From contig NZ_MRWD01000018.1 of NCBI RefSeq assembly GCF_002093625.1, forward strand, positions 21,707 to 85,706: a stretch of DNA of 64,000 nt. Reading direction: 5' to 3'. The notes under the pieces were generated by a model, which saw nothing but the letters and a program-made list of their open reading frames with translations, was not told the origin of the DNA and made no database searches. The DNA is from Rouxiella silvae (GTDB lineage: Bacteria; Pseudomonadota; Gammaproteobacteria; Enterobacterales; Enterobacteriaceae). Positions 45,488 to 53,409 of this stretch are shown here, piece after piece; position 1 is the first letter of the stretch; every line of letters begins with the position of its first letter. Made by a program: the position numbers and the translations under genes.

Positions 45488-46163
45488 TATCGAAATCTCT
45501 TTTATAAACAGTACTCAGTACGAAGCGCACAAATACCGCGCCAACAAACTTCATTACAAACATTAGCAACAGCGGAACAATCACCGGAATAGTTAACGAC
45601 GCGAACATCGCGGAGCCAATGGTAAAGTAGTTATTAATTAACCCCGCGCCCGAATACTGCCAGGCGCCCATAATAACCACGTCTTTACGGGTAATACGTT
45701 TACTGTCGAAAAGCTCTTTACTCAACGCCGCACCCGCATCTGTGCTTTGCAGGTCGGTAATTAATGCCAGACCGGTGTGACCCGGAATACCCAATATAGG
45801 TTTTAACAGCGGCGTCAGCAGCTTGTGTGCGGCGCGGATCGCCCCATAGTGGGTAAATATTTCCAGCAGGCCCAGGGCCAGCATTACCGTGGGCACCAGA
45901 GACAGCGCGAACAGAAATCCTGCTTTGGCGCTAAGCCCACCGGAGCCGATAAAGGTGTCGGTTCCGGAGTTTTTCATGGTGCCAAAAGCGCCACCCAGCG
46001 TGGTAAAGTCAAACGCACCCAGCCACGGCATACCGCCTACTTTTAAAAAAGCACCGGAGAACATCAGGATCACGGCAACCAGGGCAATATAAGCGCCTTT
46101 CCCGACTTTCCACTCTTCGGCCTCTACCGCCGGTTTATCTTCAGATATTTGTGTATCACTCAT
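45480..46163 (-). CDS. yjiH: YjiH-family membrane protein with nucleoside-recognition (gate) domain
   Basis: A 227-residue membrane protein matching the E. coli YjiH length, with GKGAYIALVAVILMFSGAFLKVGG, FLFALSLVPTVMLALGLLEIFTHYGAIRAAHKLLTPLLKPILGIPG and ALITDLQSTDAGAAL, the gate-domain signature. Together with YjiG it resembles a split transporter. AAGG lies eight bases before the ATG. A sigma-54-type promoter is about 120-145 bases upstream, with NtrC-like repeats further up. Confidence 0.88.
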   Translation of the reverse strand: MSDTQISEDKPAVEAEEWKVGKGAYIALVAVILMFSGAFLKVGGMPWLGAFDFTTLGGAFGTMKNSGTDTFIGSGGLSAKAGFLFALSLVPTVMLALGLLEIFTHYGAIRAAHKLLTPLLKPILGIPGHTGLALITDLQSTDAGAALSKELFDSKRITRKDVVIMGAWQYSGAGLINNYFTIGSAMFASLTIPVIVPLLLMFVMKFVGAVFVRFVLSTVYKRDFDNE

Positions 46164-46290
46164 TTAGCTTACCTTCTTTGGTGTTAATTCGAATCCAGTT
46201 CTCGTCAGTGCTTAATTAACTCAACGGCTAACAATCTTCTGACGATGATTATTACGTCACGCACTTATTATTTTTTTACTCATGTAAAAT

Positions 46291-46308
46291 AAGGCAGGAT
46301 CCGTGCCA
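46291..46308 (-). promoter_or_regulatory. Probable sigma-54 promoter of yjiH-yjiG-M20
   Basis: On the minus strand the sequence is TGGCACGGATCCTGCCTT. The -24 box TGGCACG matches the sigma-54 consensus exactly, and GC follows GG after exactly ten bases, the required -24/-12 spacing. Transcription would begin near 46282, leaving a leader of about 120 bases before yjiH. Confidence 0.7.
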
Positions 46309-46554
46309 ACATTCTGAAGCAAGCAAAATAATTTCACCCAATAAACACCCTCAACTTTAAGGCAAATAAATTATAAAATAATCACTAATTAGCAAAATTA
46401 ATATAAGCACAAAAACCACCCTTAATTAAATAAGGATGGTAATCATTAACCGACTTAATAACCTGCTCACTCAACCCACTCATTGCACCGTTTTGGATTG
46501 TATTGCACCAAAATAGAACCCTAATTTGGTGTGCAGATTAAGGTTAGCGTTGAA
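46309..46554. promoter_or_regulatory. Upstream activating region with NtrC-like half-sites
   Basis: The gap of 391 bases between yjiH and the second M20 gene contains no ORF. TTGCACC occurs twice, at 46483-46489 and 46503-46509, 20 bases apart, and GGTGTGCA at 46528-46535 forms an imperfect dyad with the second copy. NtrC sites have the form TGCACC-N5-GGTGCA, so these are half-site matches about 180-240 bases upstream of the sigma-54 box, a normal enhancer distance. None is a full NtrC site. Confidence 0.45.
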
Positions 46555-47694
46555 TCATGTAGAGCTTCCCGCGTCACCCAGAATGATTTCAGCCATCAGT
46601 GCCGCCCGGAGTGCAATATCTGCAATAATAATGTGCTCGTGGCGCGCATGAATTCCCAATCCGGTCGCCCCCAACCCGTCAAGCGTGGCGATGCCCAGCG
46701 CAGAGGTAAAATTACCGTCGCTGCCGCCGCCCACGGCTTTTCCTTCGAGATGAATGCCCAGACGTTTTACCGCCTTCTGCGCCTGTTTAAACAGTGCCAA
46801 ATTTTGCGGCGTTTGCTCCATCGGTGGACGCGACATACCTCCGGTGACAACCACTTTTGCGCCCGCAAGCTGCGGCCTGCAGGCTCTAATCGCCGCCTCT
46901 ACCCGCACCGCTTCGTCGCTATTTGTCACACGCAGATCAACGCCTAGCGTTGCCTCGTCCGCCACTACGTTTATTTTACTCCCGCCCTTTGCCACCCCTA
47001 CGTTAACCGTAGTACCGACCTCGGGCGCGTTTAAGGCATAGAGATAAAGTATCTGGTGCGCCATCTCCTGCACGGCGCTAATGCCTTCTTCGGGATTATT
47101 GCCTGCATGAGCCGCGCGACCGGTGATGCGGACTTCAAAACGACCCGATCCTTTGCGCGCAATCTTGGCCTCATTGCTGTGTGCGACGGCCGGTTCGGCC
47201 ACTAAAACGCGCAAAGAACCGTGGGCCTGCTGCTCAATCCATTGGCGTGAACTGGGGCTTCCGAGCTCTTCATCGGACGGGCAAATAATACGAATACTGT
47301 GCTGTGCTAAGCTGCCGGTGTGCATTAATGCGCGCACCGCCCAGATGGACTGAACCAGACCGGCTTTCATATCCAACACGCCGGGGCCGTAAAGCTTGCC
47401 GTCTTCTTCGCGCAACGGAATTTCGTCAATCTCCCACACCGTATCAAAGTGCCCGAGAATACTCGTGACCTGCGGGCCGTCACCGATGCAAAACAGCAAA
47501 TGGTTGCCCAGTGTTGGCTGGTGACAAACCTGCGCCTCCACGCCCAGACGTTCGCGCACCAGACTTTGCAGAACTTCTCCACAGAGGTCAGTTGCTTCTT
47601 TATTCAACGAAGGCGACTGCGCCTGCACCAAACTTTTAATGTCACTGAGAATAAGCGGCGCATGCTGCTGCAGATATTCATAGGCGGTTGTCAT
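46555..47694 (-). CDS. M20-family metallopeptidase (glutamate carboxypeptidase/CPG2-like)
   Basis: A 379-residue M20 zinc peptidase of the CPG2/ArgE group, which removes C-terminal Glu or deacylates amino acids. Visible metal residues: ILGHFDTVWEIDEIPL, YGPGVLDMKAGLVQSIWA, SDEELGSPSSR with the catalytic Glu, VAEPA, and a terminal GIHARHEHI. The dimerisation domain has RKGSGRFEVRITGRAAHAGNNPEEGISAV. It reads away from the LysR regulator at 47820, its probable controller. No signal peptide, so it acts in the cytoplasm. Confidence 0.92.
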   Translation of the reverse strand: MTTAYEYLQQHAPLILSDIKSLVQAQSPSLNKEATDLCGEVLQSLVRERLGVEAQVCHQPTLGNHLLFCIGDGPQVTSILGHFDTVWEIDEIPLREEDGKLYGPGVLDMKAGLVQSIWAVRALMHTGSLAQHSIRIICPSDEELGSPSSRQWIEQQAHGSLRVLVAEPAVAHSNEAKIARKGSGRFEVRITGRAAHAGNNPEEGISAVQEMAHQILYLYALNAPEVGTTVNVGVAKGGSKINVVADEATLGVDLRVTNSDEAVRVEAAIRACRPQLAGAKVVVTGGMSRPPMEQTPQNLALFKQAQKAVKRLGIHLEGKAVGGGSDGNFTSALGIATLDGLGATGLGIHARHEHIIIADIALRAALMAEIILGDAGSST

Positions 47695-47819
47695 AAGGGG
47701 TCCAGACAGGGTGTATCGGTTTAAAGGTAAATTTGATTATCACTAACCTGGCACTCCATATAAATGTAGCGTCAATGAGTATATTGTTGACCTATAAGCA
47801 ACAGTCACGAGTCACAGAA

Positions 47820-48749
47820 ATGAGCCAACTGTTTCACGAAAAACAAATCAGCTATCTTTACGAAGTCGGTATTCAGGGCGGGATCCGCCGTGCGGCGGAT
47901 ATTTTAGGCATTAATGCGTCGGTGATTAGCCGACAAATCGCCCTGCTTGAACGTAGCCTGCAACTGCCACTGCTTGAGCGTAAAGGCCGCAGCGTGGTGC
48001 TAACCGAAGCCGGTAAGCTACTGGCCGATGATTTCTTTGAAAGCCGCGAACGGCGAACCCGGCTCGAGCGCCATTTGAAAGATTTGCGCTATATGAAAAG
48101 CGGCGCAATCGTCATTCGCGTGGGTGCAGGGTTGGTTGATACCTTTGTGGAACACGTGCTGAAAAAGTTTGCCGCCTCTTATCCCCACGTGTTTGTCGAA
48201 ATTGTGGCGGGCAATATGCAGAACACACTGGCGGCCATCGTTCAGGGAGAGGCCGATATGGCGCTGGCTTTTGGGCCGATTGGTAATCCGGAATTAAAGC
48301 GCCACAGCTTTCCCTGGGGGCCGATTTGCGCAGTCGTCAATCCGCAGCATCCGATTGCCCATTTAAAGAAGGTCACTATTGAAGAGTTGAATAAGCATCG
48401 CCTGATTTCGCTGAGCGAAACATTTGGCTTGCAGCGCCACATGAACGCCATGTTCCAAAGCAAGGGCTACCTGTTTACCCCAGCATACCGCTGTAACCTG
48501 TTTTCGACCGCCATGAGTTTGAGTATTTCAGGGATGGGGATTTCGTTTATGACCGCACAGGCGGCGGGCGAGCGAATTGAGCACAATATTCTGGTCGCCG
48601 TGCCTATCGATCATCCCATTGCGACCGAGGCGCAGTGCCATCTTTTACGCAACTCCGACCGAAGATTTACGCCGGCGGCACATCACCTTTGGCAACTATT
48701 GTTGAATTTTTTCCAGCAAAAGGGGGAGCGTGAAGCTCCCCCTGCGTAA
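47820..48749 (+). CDS. LysR-family regulator
   Basis: A 309-residue LysR-type regulator with the helix-turn-helix YLYEVGIQGGIRRAADILGINASVISRQIALLERSLQLPLLERKGRSVVLTEAGKLL and an effector domain containing AGNMQNTLAAIVQGEADMALAFGPI. ATG 47820 is used because family sequence begins there; the frame is open from 47733. It is divergent from the M20 peptidase gene. Its last codons contain a strong hairpin that acts as terminator for the opposing PTS operon. Confidence 0.9.
   Translation: MSQLFHEKQISYLYEVGIQGGIRRAADILGINASVISRQIALLERSLQLPLLERKGRSVVLTEAGKLLADDFFESRERRTRLERHLKDLRYMKSGAIVIRVGAGLVDTFVEHVLKKFAASYPHVFVEIVAGNMQNTLAAIVQGEADMALAFGPIGNPELKRHSFPWGPICAVVNPQHPIAHLKKVTIEELNKHRLISLSETFGLQRHMNAMFQSKGYLFTPAYRCNLFSTAMSLSISGMGISFMTAQAAGERIEHNILVAVPIDHPIATEAQCHLLRNSDRRFTPAAHHLWQLLLNFFQQKGEREAPPA
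48718..48743 (-). terminator. Terminator of the PTS operon, embedded in the LysR 3' coding end
   Basis: GGGGGAGC (48722-48729) and GCTCCCCC (48735-48742) form a perfect 8-bp stem. Read on the minus strand it is followed by TTTTGC, giving a terminator for the EIIC gene, yet the same bases encode the last residues of the LysR regulator. Confidence 0.8.
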
Positions 48750-48777
48750 TCTTTCTCTTATATAAAGAAAGGAACGT

Positions 48778-50037
48778 TTAGTGGAATGCACTCATCAGTT
48801 TGCCGAGGATGATCCCGACGACGCCGAAGTCCGCATCACCAAAGGTAGTGGAGTTAGACAGCCCGCCCAACACTGACAGCAAGATTGCCGGCAGGAAGGA
48901 GATGATCAATCCGTTGACGAAGGCACCAACAATCGCGCCGCGACGTCCGCCGGTTGCGTTACCGTAAACGCCTGCGGTTGCGCCACAGAAGAAGTGCGGA
49001 ACCAGTCCCGGTACGATGATGCTCAGTCCCAACATCGGGAAGAAGAACATGCAGATAAGACCGGCGCAGAAGCTGCTCAGGAAACCGATAATCACCGCGT
49101 TAGGGGCAAACGGGAACACGGTTGGGCAATCCAGCGCAGGTTTGGCGTCTTTTACCACTTTATCGGCGATACCTTTAAAGGCAGGGACGATTTCGGCAAT
49201 AACCATGCGCACACCGGCTAAAATAATGTAAACACCGGCAGCAAAAGTAATGGCCTGAATAATGGCGAAGATAATGTAGTTCTGACCGCCGCTGACCTGG
49301 GTTTCGGTGAACTCTTTACCCGCAATCAGTACCAGCACAATAAACAGTATGGTCATGGTCAGCGCGATAGCGATTGAAGAATCATGCAAGAACTTCAGGT
49401 GTTTAGGCACCTTAAACTCTTCGGTCGAACGGCTGCCTTTACCAATCAGTTTACCCACCAGCGCCGCGCAGAAGTAACCGGTTGAACCAAAATGGCCCAG
49501 CGCGAAGTCGTCACTACCGGTAATTTTACGGGTAAATGGCTGCAACATAGCCGGTGATATCACCATCAGTGCGCCGAGGATCAGGGCGCCTGTGAGTATC
49601 AACGGGAATCCGCTCATCCCCCCAGTGGTCAGAATAACTGCCAACATAGCTGCCATATAAAGCGTATGGTGACCGGTCAGGAAGATATATTTCAGCGGCG
49701 TAATGCGGGCAAACAGAATATTGAACAGCATGCCCAATATCATGATCATTGCCGTTGAAGTACCAAAGTTCTTTTGTGCAATCGCCGATACTACATCGTT
49801 ATTTGGCACGATGCCCTGAATATTAAAAGAGTGAACAAATAACTCACTGAAGCTGGTTAACGTCGTGGCAATAACGCCCGCACCAGCGATTAAAATCAGG
49901 AAACCCATGATAGTTTTCAGGGTGCCTGAAATAGTATCTGAGAAAGACTTTTTCTGTAGCAAGAGGCCAATTAATGAAAACAGGCCAACGAGTATTGCAG
50001 GCGTCCCTAGTACATCATTAATAATAAACGTGAGCAT
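48778..50037 (-). CDS. PTS ascorbate/galactitol-type EIIC (UlaA family)
   Basis: A 419-residue membrane permease of the SgaT/UlaA family: MLTFIINDVLGTPAILVGLFSLIGLLLQKK at the start, then FILTGH-like FLTGHHTLYMAAML, DDFALGHFGSTGYFCAALVGK and VPHFFCGATAGVYGNATGGRRGAIVGAFVNGL. ATG 50037 has GGAG upstream and is better than the 50082 extension. It is somewhat shorter than E. coli UlaA (about 465). Third gene of an A-B-C PTS operon; no ascorbate-specific catabolic genes (UlaD, UlaE, UlaF, UlaG types) lie nearby, so the sugar is open. Confidence 0.9.
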   Translation of the reverse strand: MLTFIINDVLGTPAILVGLFSLIGLLLQKKSFSDTISGTLKTIMGFLILIAGAGVIATTLTSFSELFVHSFNIQGIVPNNDVVSAIAQKNFGTSTAMIMILGMLFNILFARITPLKYIFLTGHHTLYMAAMLAVILTTGGMSGFPLILTGALILGALMVISPAMLQPFTRKITGSDDFALGHFGSTGYFCAALVGKLIGKGSRSTEEFKVPKHLKFLHDSSIAIALTMTILFIVLVLIAGKEFTETQVSGGQNYIIFAIIQAITFAAGVYIILAGVRMVIAEIVPAFKGIADKVVKDAKPALDCPTVFPFAPNAVIIGFLSSFCAGLICMFFFPMLGLSIIVPGLVPHFFCGATAGVYGNATGGRRGAIVGAFVNGLIISFLPAILLSVLGGLSNSTTFGDADFGVVGIILGKLMSAFH

Positions 50038-50150
50038 AAATGACTCCAAATAATCGGTAGTATTGTCCCTTTTGCCTTTCAAGCGCAGAGGGAAACTGGC
50101 CGCCCTGTGGCAGCCTGAAAGGTTTGGGGCTTATCGTTATAGGCTAGGTG

Positions 50151-50417
50151 TTATAGATTATTGGTCAGAATTTCTTTTATTTTGGCGTTATCCAGCAGGT
50201 TATTTAAACCAAATACTGTACGCTTACCGTCGTCCAGGCTGGCGATAATTTCGTTAGAACCAATATAGATATCAGCCGCTTCTGACTTGGCGGAGCTTAA
50301 GTCGGTATGGCTGACTTCGGCCTCTTTGCCCAGTTCTTTAATGATTTTTTTAACGTTCATTTCAACGATAAAGCTACTGCCTAAACCGTTACCGCAAACA
50401 ATCAGGATCTTTTTCAT
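50151..50417 (-). CDS. PTS EIIB component (UlaB/GatB type)
   Basis: An 88-residue cytoplasmic EIIB. MKKILIVCGNGLGSSFIVEMNVKKII carries the phosphorylated Cys near residue 8 in the P-loop-like CGNGLGSS. ATG 50417 is chosen because the family begins there and it lies just after the EIIA stop. It receives phosphate from the EIIA at 50431 and transfers it to the sugar on EIIC. A gap of about 113 bases follows before EIIC, with a long-range CCTTTCA/TGAAAGG complementarity that could fold in the mRNA. Confidence 0.92.
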   Translation of the reverse strand: MKKILIVCGNGLGSSFIVEMNVKKIIKELGKEAEVSHTDLSSAKSEAADIYIGSNEIIASLDDGKRTVFGLNNLLDNAKIKEILTNNL

Positions 50418-50430
50418 ATCACACCTTAAA

Positions 50431-50874
50431 TTAGTATTTTTGGATAAGTGCATTTAGCGCCGGGTAGGTATCGGCTTTAATTAATGCCTGGAAGTCGTCT
50501 TCGTCACTAAACAACTCGGCCAGATGTGAAATCATTTCCAGATGCTCGTCGCCGTTGATGGCACAAAGCATAACAATCACATAAACCGGATCGTTTTCTT
50601 CAGACTCAAAGTGCACGCCCTCTTTGACATAGAGCAGAGAAAGCCCCGGTGTCACCACGCCCTCTTCTGGTCGTGCATGCGGCATCGCCAACCCTGGCGC
50701 AATCACGTAATAAGGTCCGAGCTTTTCATGGGAAGCAAAAATGGCGTTAACGTAGTCTGGGGTAATCGCCCCCGCCTGCAGTAACGGTGCCGCAGAAATA
50801 CTCACGGCGTCGCGCCAGCCCTCGACGCGATCGACGATGTTTATTCTTTCCGGTGTAAGCCATTTAGCGAGCAT
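50431..50874 (-). CDS. PTS EIIA component (mannitol/fructose-type, UlaC-like)
   Basis: A 147-residue EIIA of the fructose/mannitol superfamily with the phosphorylated His in GLAMPHARPEEGVVTPGLSLLYV and the later VMLCAINGDEHLEMISHLAELFSDEDDF. ATG 50874 is favoured over 50889 because GAGG sits five bases upstream. First gene of the operon, directly behind the paired LacI-type operators at 50953-50998. Confidence 0.92.
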   Translation of the reverse strand: MLAKWLTPERINIVDRVEGWRDAVSISAAPLLQAGAITPDYVNAIFASHEKLGPYYVIAPGLAMPHARPEEGVVTPGLSLLYVKEGVHFESEENDPVYVIVMLCAINGDEHLEMISHLAELFSDEDDFQALIKADTYPALNALIQKY

Positions 50875-50952
50875 GAGAACCTCAGTCAAATAATGTTTTC
50901 AGGAGTATATGTGAAGCATCCGTCTATTTTCTGTGATGAGAATCGCAAAAGC

Positions 50953-50998
50953 TGTTAGCGCTAACACGTAAAATGATAACACGATGTTAACGCTAACA
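50953..50998. promoter_or_regulatory. Tandem LacI-type operators
   Basis: TGTTAGCGCTAACA (50953-50966) is a perfect 14-bp palindrome. TGTTAACGCTAACA (50985-50998) differs from it by one base. Centres are 32 bases apart, about three helical turns, so two dimers can bind the same face. They lie between the PTS operon and the LacI gene and have the central CG typical of LacI-family sites. Confidence 0.85.
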
Positions 50999-51088
50999 AT
51001 TATTTAGCCTATCGACTATAATTGGCCATAGGCGTAAAAAGGGAAAGGCACGCAGGCCGCGATTGCGCAACGAACGACAGAGGAATAA

Positions 51089-52114
51089 ATGAAGGTAAAA
51101 CAACGGCGAAACTCAGGTAAGAGTACTCTGGCTGATGTCGCGAAAATGACCGGCGTCAGTACCATGACCGTTTCCCGCGTGCTCCGAGAGCCAGAAAAAG
51201 TTTCGCCCCAAGTCAGAGAAAAAATTGAAGCCGCGATCAGCGAACTCGGCTACGTGCCCAATCTGGCGGCTAGCAATCTTGCGTCGTCAACCTCTCGCCT
51301 GGTGACCATGGTGGTGCCTTCAATGAGCACGCCCGGCTGCGCCCCGTTTTCGCAGGCACTGCACCGCGTACTCAAGCCGAAGGGTTATAACGTTATTTTG
51401 GCCGAAGACCATTACACCGCGGCCGACGAGTCAAAATTGATTGAAATGATGCTGTCATACAACCCGGCGGCGATGGTGATGTACCATTTTGACAGCACCG
51501 AAGAGAGCAATAATCTGCTGCTCAAGTCGACCATACCCGTGGTTCAGGTCGGTGGCACTATCATCGATCCTTTAGGGATTAACATCGGTTCCAACTACGG
51601 GCTGGCCATCAAGCAGCTGATCAATGCGCTGGCGCTGAAGGGATACCAAAATATTGCCCTGCTCTGTGCCGCACATGAACACCATATCGTGCAGCAAATT
51701 CTCAGCGGATGGCACTCCGCCATGCTTTCGCTAAACAAGTCGCCGCATCGGGTGGTCAGCTCGACACAGCCCCCTAATGCGCAACTCGGACAGAGTCTGC
51801 TGCCTGAAATATTGCTTAACTGGCCCGAGCTGGACTTGCTTATCTGTACGTCAGACGAGCTGGCAATGGGGGCGATTGCTGCCTGCCATAAGAAAGGTAT
51901 CTCGGTTCCGGCCCAGTTGGCCGTCACCGGCCTGGGTGACAGCGATATAGCGCAGCTGTGCTCACCGGCGCTGACTACCGTCGCTATCCCATACAAGCAA
52001 ATGGGCACCCAAACAGGTAAGCTGATTCTGGCGGCAGTCAATGGCGATGAGATTGAAGAGAGTGTGACGCTGCCTACGCAGGTGATGTTACGCGCCAGCA
52101 CCGCGGTTCACTGA
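51089..52114 (+). CDS. LacI-family repressor of the adjacent PTS operon
   Basis: A 341-residue LacI/GalR regulator close to the gluconate-regulator (GntR of E. coli) branch: STLADVAKMTGVSTMTVSRVLREPEKVSPQVREKIEAAISELGYVPNLAASNLAS, followed by a periplasmic-binding-protein-like domain (VTMVVPSMSTPGCAPFSQALHRVLKPKGYNVILAEDHY and LDLLICTSDELAMGAIAACHKKGISVPAQLAVTGLGD). The hinge helix AASNLAS is intact. It is divergent from the PTS operon with twin operators between them, so repression of both until an inducer binds is the simplest model. Confidence 0.93.
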   Translation: MKVKQRRNSGKSTLADVAKMTGVSTMTVSRVLREPEKVSPQVREKIEAAISELGYVPNLAASNLASSTSRLVTMVVPSMSTPGCAPFSQALHRVLKPKGYNVILAEDHYTAADESKLIEMMLSYNPAAMVMYHFDSTEESNNLLLKSTIPVVQVGGTIIDPLGINIGSNYGLAIKQLINALALKGYQNIALLCAAHEHHIVQQILSGWHSAMLSLNKSPHRVVSSTQPPNAQLGQSLLPEILLNWPELDLLICTSDELAMGAIAACHKKGISVPAQLAVTGLGDSDIAQLCSPALTTVAIPYKQMGTQTGKLILAAVNGDEIEESVTLPTQVMLRASTAVH

Positions 52115-52146
52115 CCACGGTGCGGGTAAGGTGTGACTAATCTAAC

Positions 52147-52983
52147 TTACAGGCCCAGTGCTGTGAAATCCGACGCATCATGGCGCTCAGGAAGTTGCTT
52201 GTCCCCCCAAGTGCGGTTAACGATGCGCCCACGCGCCACCGCCGGACGGGCTTCAATTTCATCGGTCCAGCGCAGCAGGTTGGTGTAAGACTTGGCGTCA
52301 ATAAATTCGGCGGCCTCATACAACAACCCCTTTACCAATGCGCCATACCAAGGCCAGATAGCGATATCTGCGATGCTGTACTCATCACCGGCAATAAAGC
52401 GATGCTTCGCCAACTGCTGATCGAGCAGGTCGAGCTGGCGCTTAGCTTCCATGGTAAAGCGGTTAATGGCGTACTCGATTTTAACCGGTGCGTAGTGATA
52501 GAAATGTCCAAAACCGCCGCCGACGTACGGCGCTGCGCCCTGCAACCAAAACAGCCAGTTCAGCGCTTCGGTACGCGCCGCGAGATCTTTAGGCAGGAAA
52601 TGGCCAAATTTTTCGGCCAGATACAGCAGGATCGCTCCGGATTCAAATACGCGGATCGGTGAAGATCCGGAGTTATCGAGCAGCGCCGGGATCTTGGAGT
52701 TAGGGTTAACGTCTACAAAACCGGATGAGAACTGGTCGCCTTCGCTAATTTTAATTAAATATGCATCATACTCCGCACCGCTCACGCCCAACGCCAGCAG
52801 CTCTTCCAGCAGAATCGTGACCTTCTGACCGTTTGGCGTCCCCAATGAATAAAGCTGAATCGGGTGTTTGCCTACGGGCAGCGTTTTTTCATGCGTTGCG
52901 CCTGCAACAGGGCGATTAAGCTTGCCCCACGGGCCGCCGAGTTCATTGTCTAGCGTCCAGACCTTAGGTGGTTGATAACTCAT
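52147..52983 (-). CDS. yghU: Glutathione-dependent disulfide-bond oxidoreductase (YghU family)
   Basis: A 278-residue GST-fold protein strongly resembling E. coli YghU: YQPPKVWTLDNELGGPWGKLNRPVAGATHEKTLPVGKHPIQLYSLGTPNGQKVTILLEELLALG, then VNPNSKIPALLDNSGSSPIRVFESGAILLYLAEKFG and FGHFYHYAPVKIEYAINRFTMEAKRQLD. YghU binds two glutathiones and reduces disulfides and organic hydroperoxides. GAGGAAG precedes the ATG. Monocistronic, facing away from the sugar ABC operon. Confidence 0.94.
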   Translation of the reverse strand: MSYQPPKVWTLDNELGGPWGKLNRPVAGATHEKTLPVGKHPIQLYSLGTPNGQKVTILLEELLALGVSGAEYDAYLIKISEGDQFSSGFVDVNPNSKIPALLDNSGSSPIRVFESGAILLYLAEKFGHFLPKDLAARTEALNWLFWLQGAAPYVGGGFGHFYHYAPVKIEYAINRFTMEAKRQLDLLDQQLAKHRFIAGDEYSIADIAIWPWYGALVKGLLYEAAEFIDAKSYTNLLRWTDEIEARPAVARGRIVNRTWGDKQLPERHDASDFTALGL

Positions 52984-53409
52984 GACACTTCCTCTGTATT
53001 TAATAGTATGAAGTTCTTGCCTGAAATCAGTGTAGACCAGGCCGGTTGCGGCGGATACTCACCCTGTGCTGTTGACCGACGCGTGATAATTCTCACACTT
53101 TACACATTCATTTTAAAAACGGGGTCACGGTGCAGTGAAAAATGCCCATGACGAACGCATGAATGTTAACCAAATGTTAACACAATGATCAATATAACTG
53201 ATTATTTAACAATTACCGCAGGGCCTGATGAATGATTGGAGACCACTTTCAGTTTAATTTAACCTAAATTTAACAAAATAAATCACATAAATTAACAATC
53301 ACGGATATTCATCACATTTCATTAACTTTTAAACAATGAGACGTTGAGACCTTTGATAATCTCGTGGTGTGGAAAAAATAACCACCCTACACATAACAAA
53401 GGTACAGCC
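52984..53409. promoter_or_regulatory. Upstream region of the sugar ABC operon with seven TTAAC repeats
   Basis: This 426-base gap is A+T-rich and has no gene. TTAAC occurs seven times in one orientation, starting at 53166, 53177, 53206, 53259, 53270, 53292 and 53322. Three neighbouring intervals are 11, 11 and 22 bases, in phase with the helix. The copies at 53177 and 53270 are embedded in the similar contexts ATGTTAACA and ATTTAACA. This looks like an operator array for a DeoR/SorC- or LacI-like regulator not encoded next door. Confidence 0.5.

Noticed and set aside
46483..46510. A second sigma-54 promoter, TTGGATTGTATTGCACC on the plus strand
   Set aside because: GG and GC are eight rather than ten bases apart, and no plus-strand gene follows; TTGCACC is better read as a regulator half-site.
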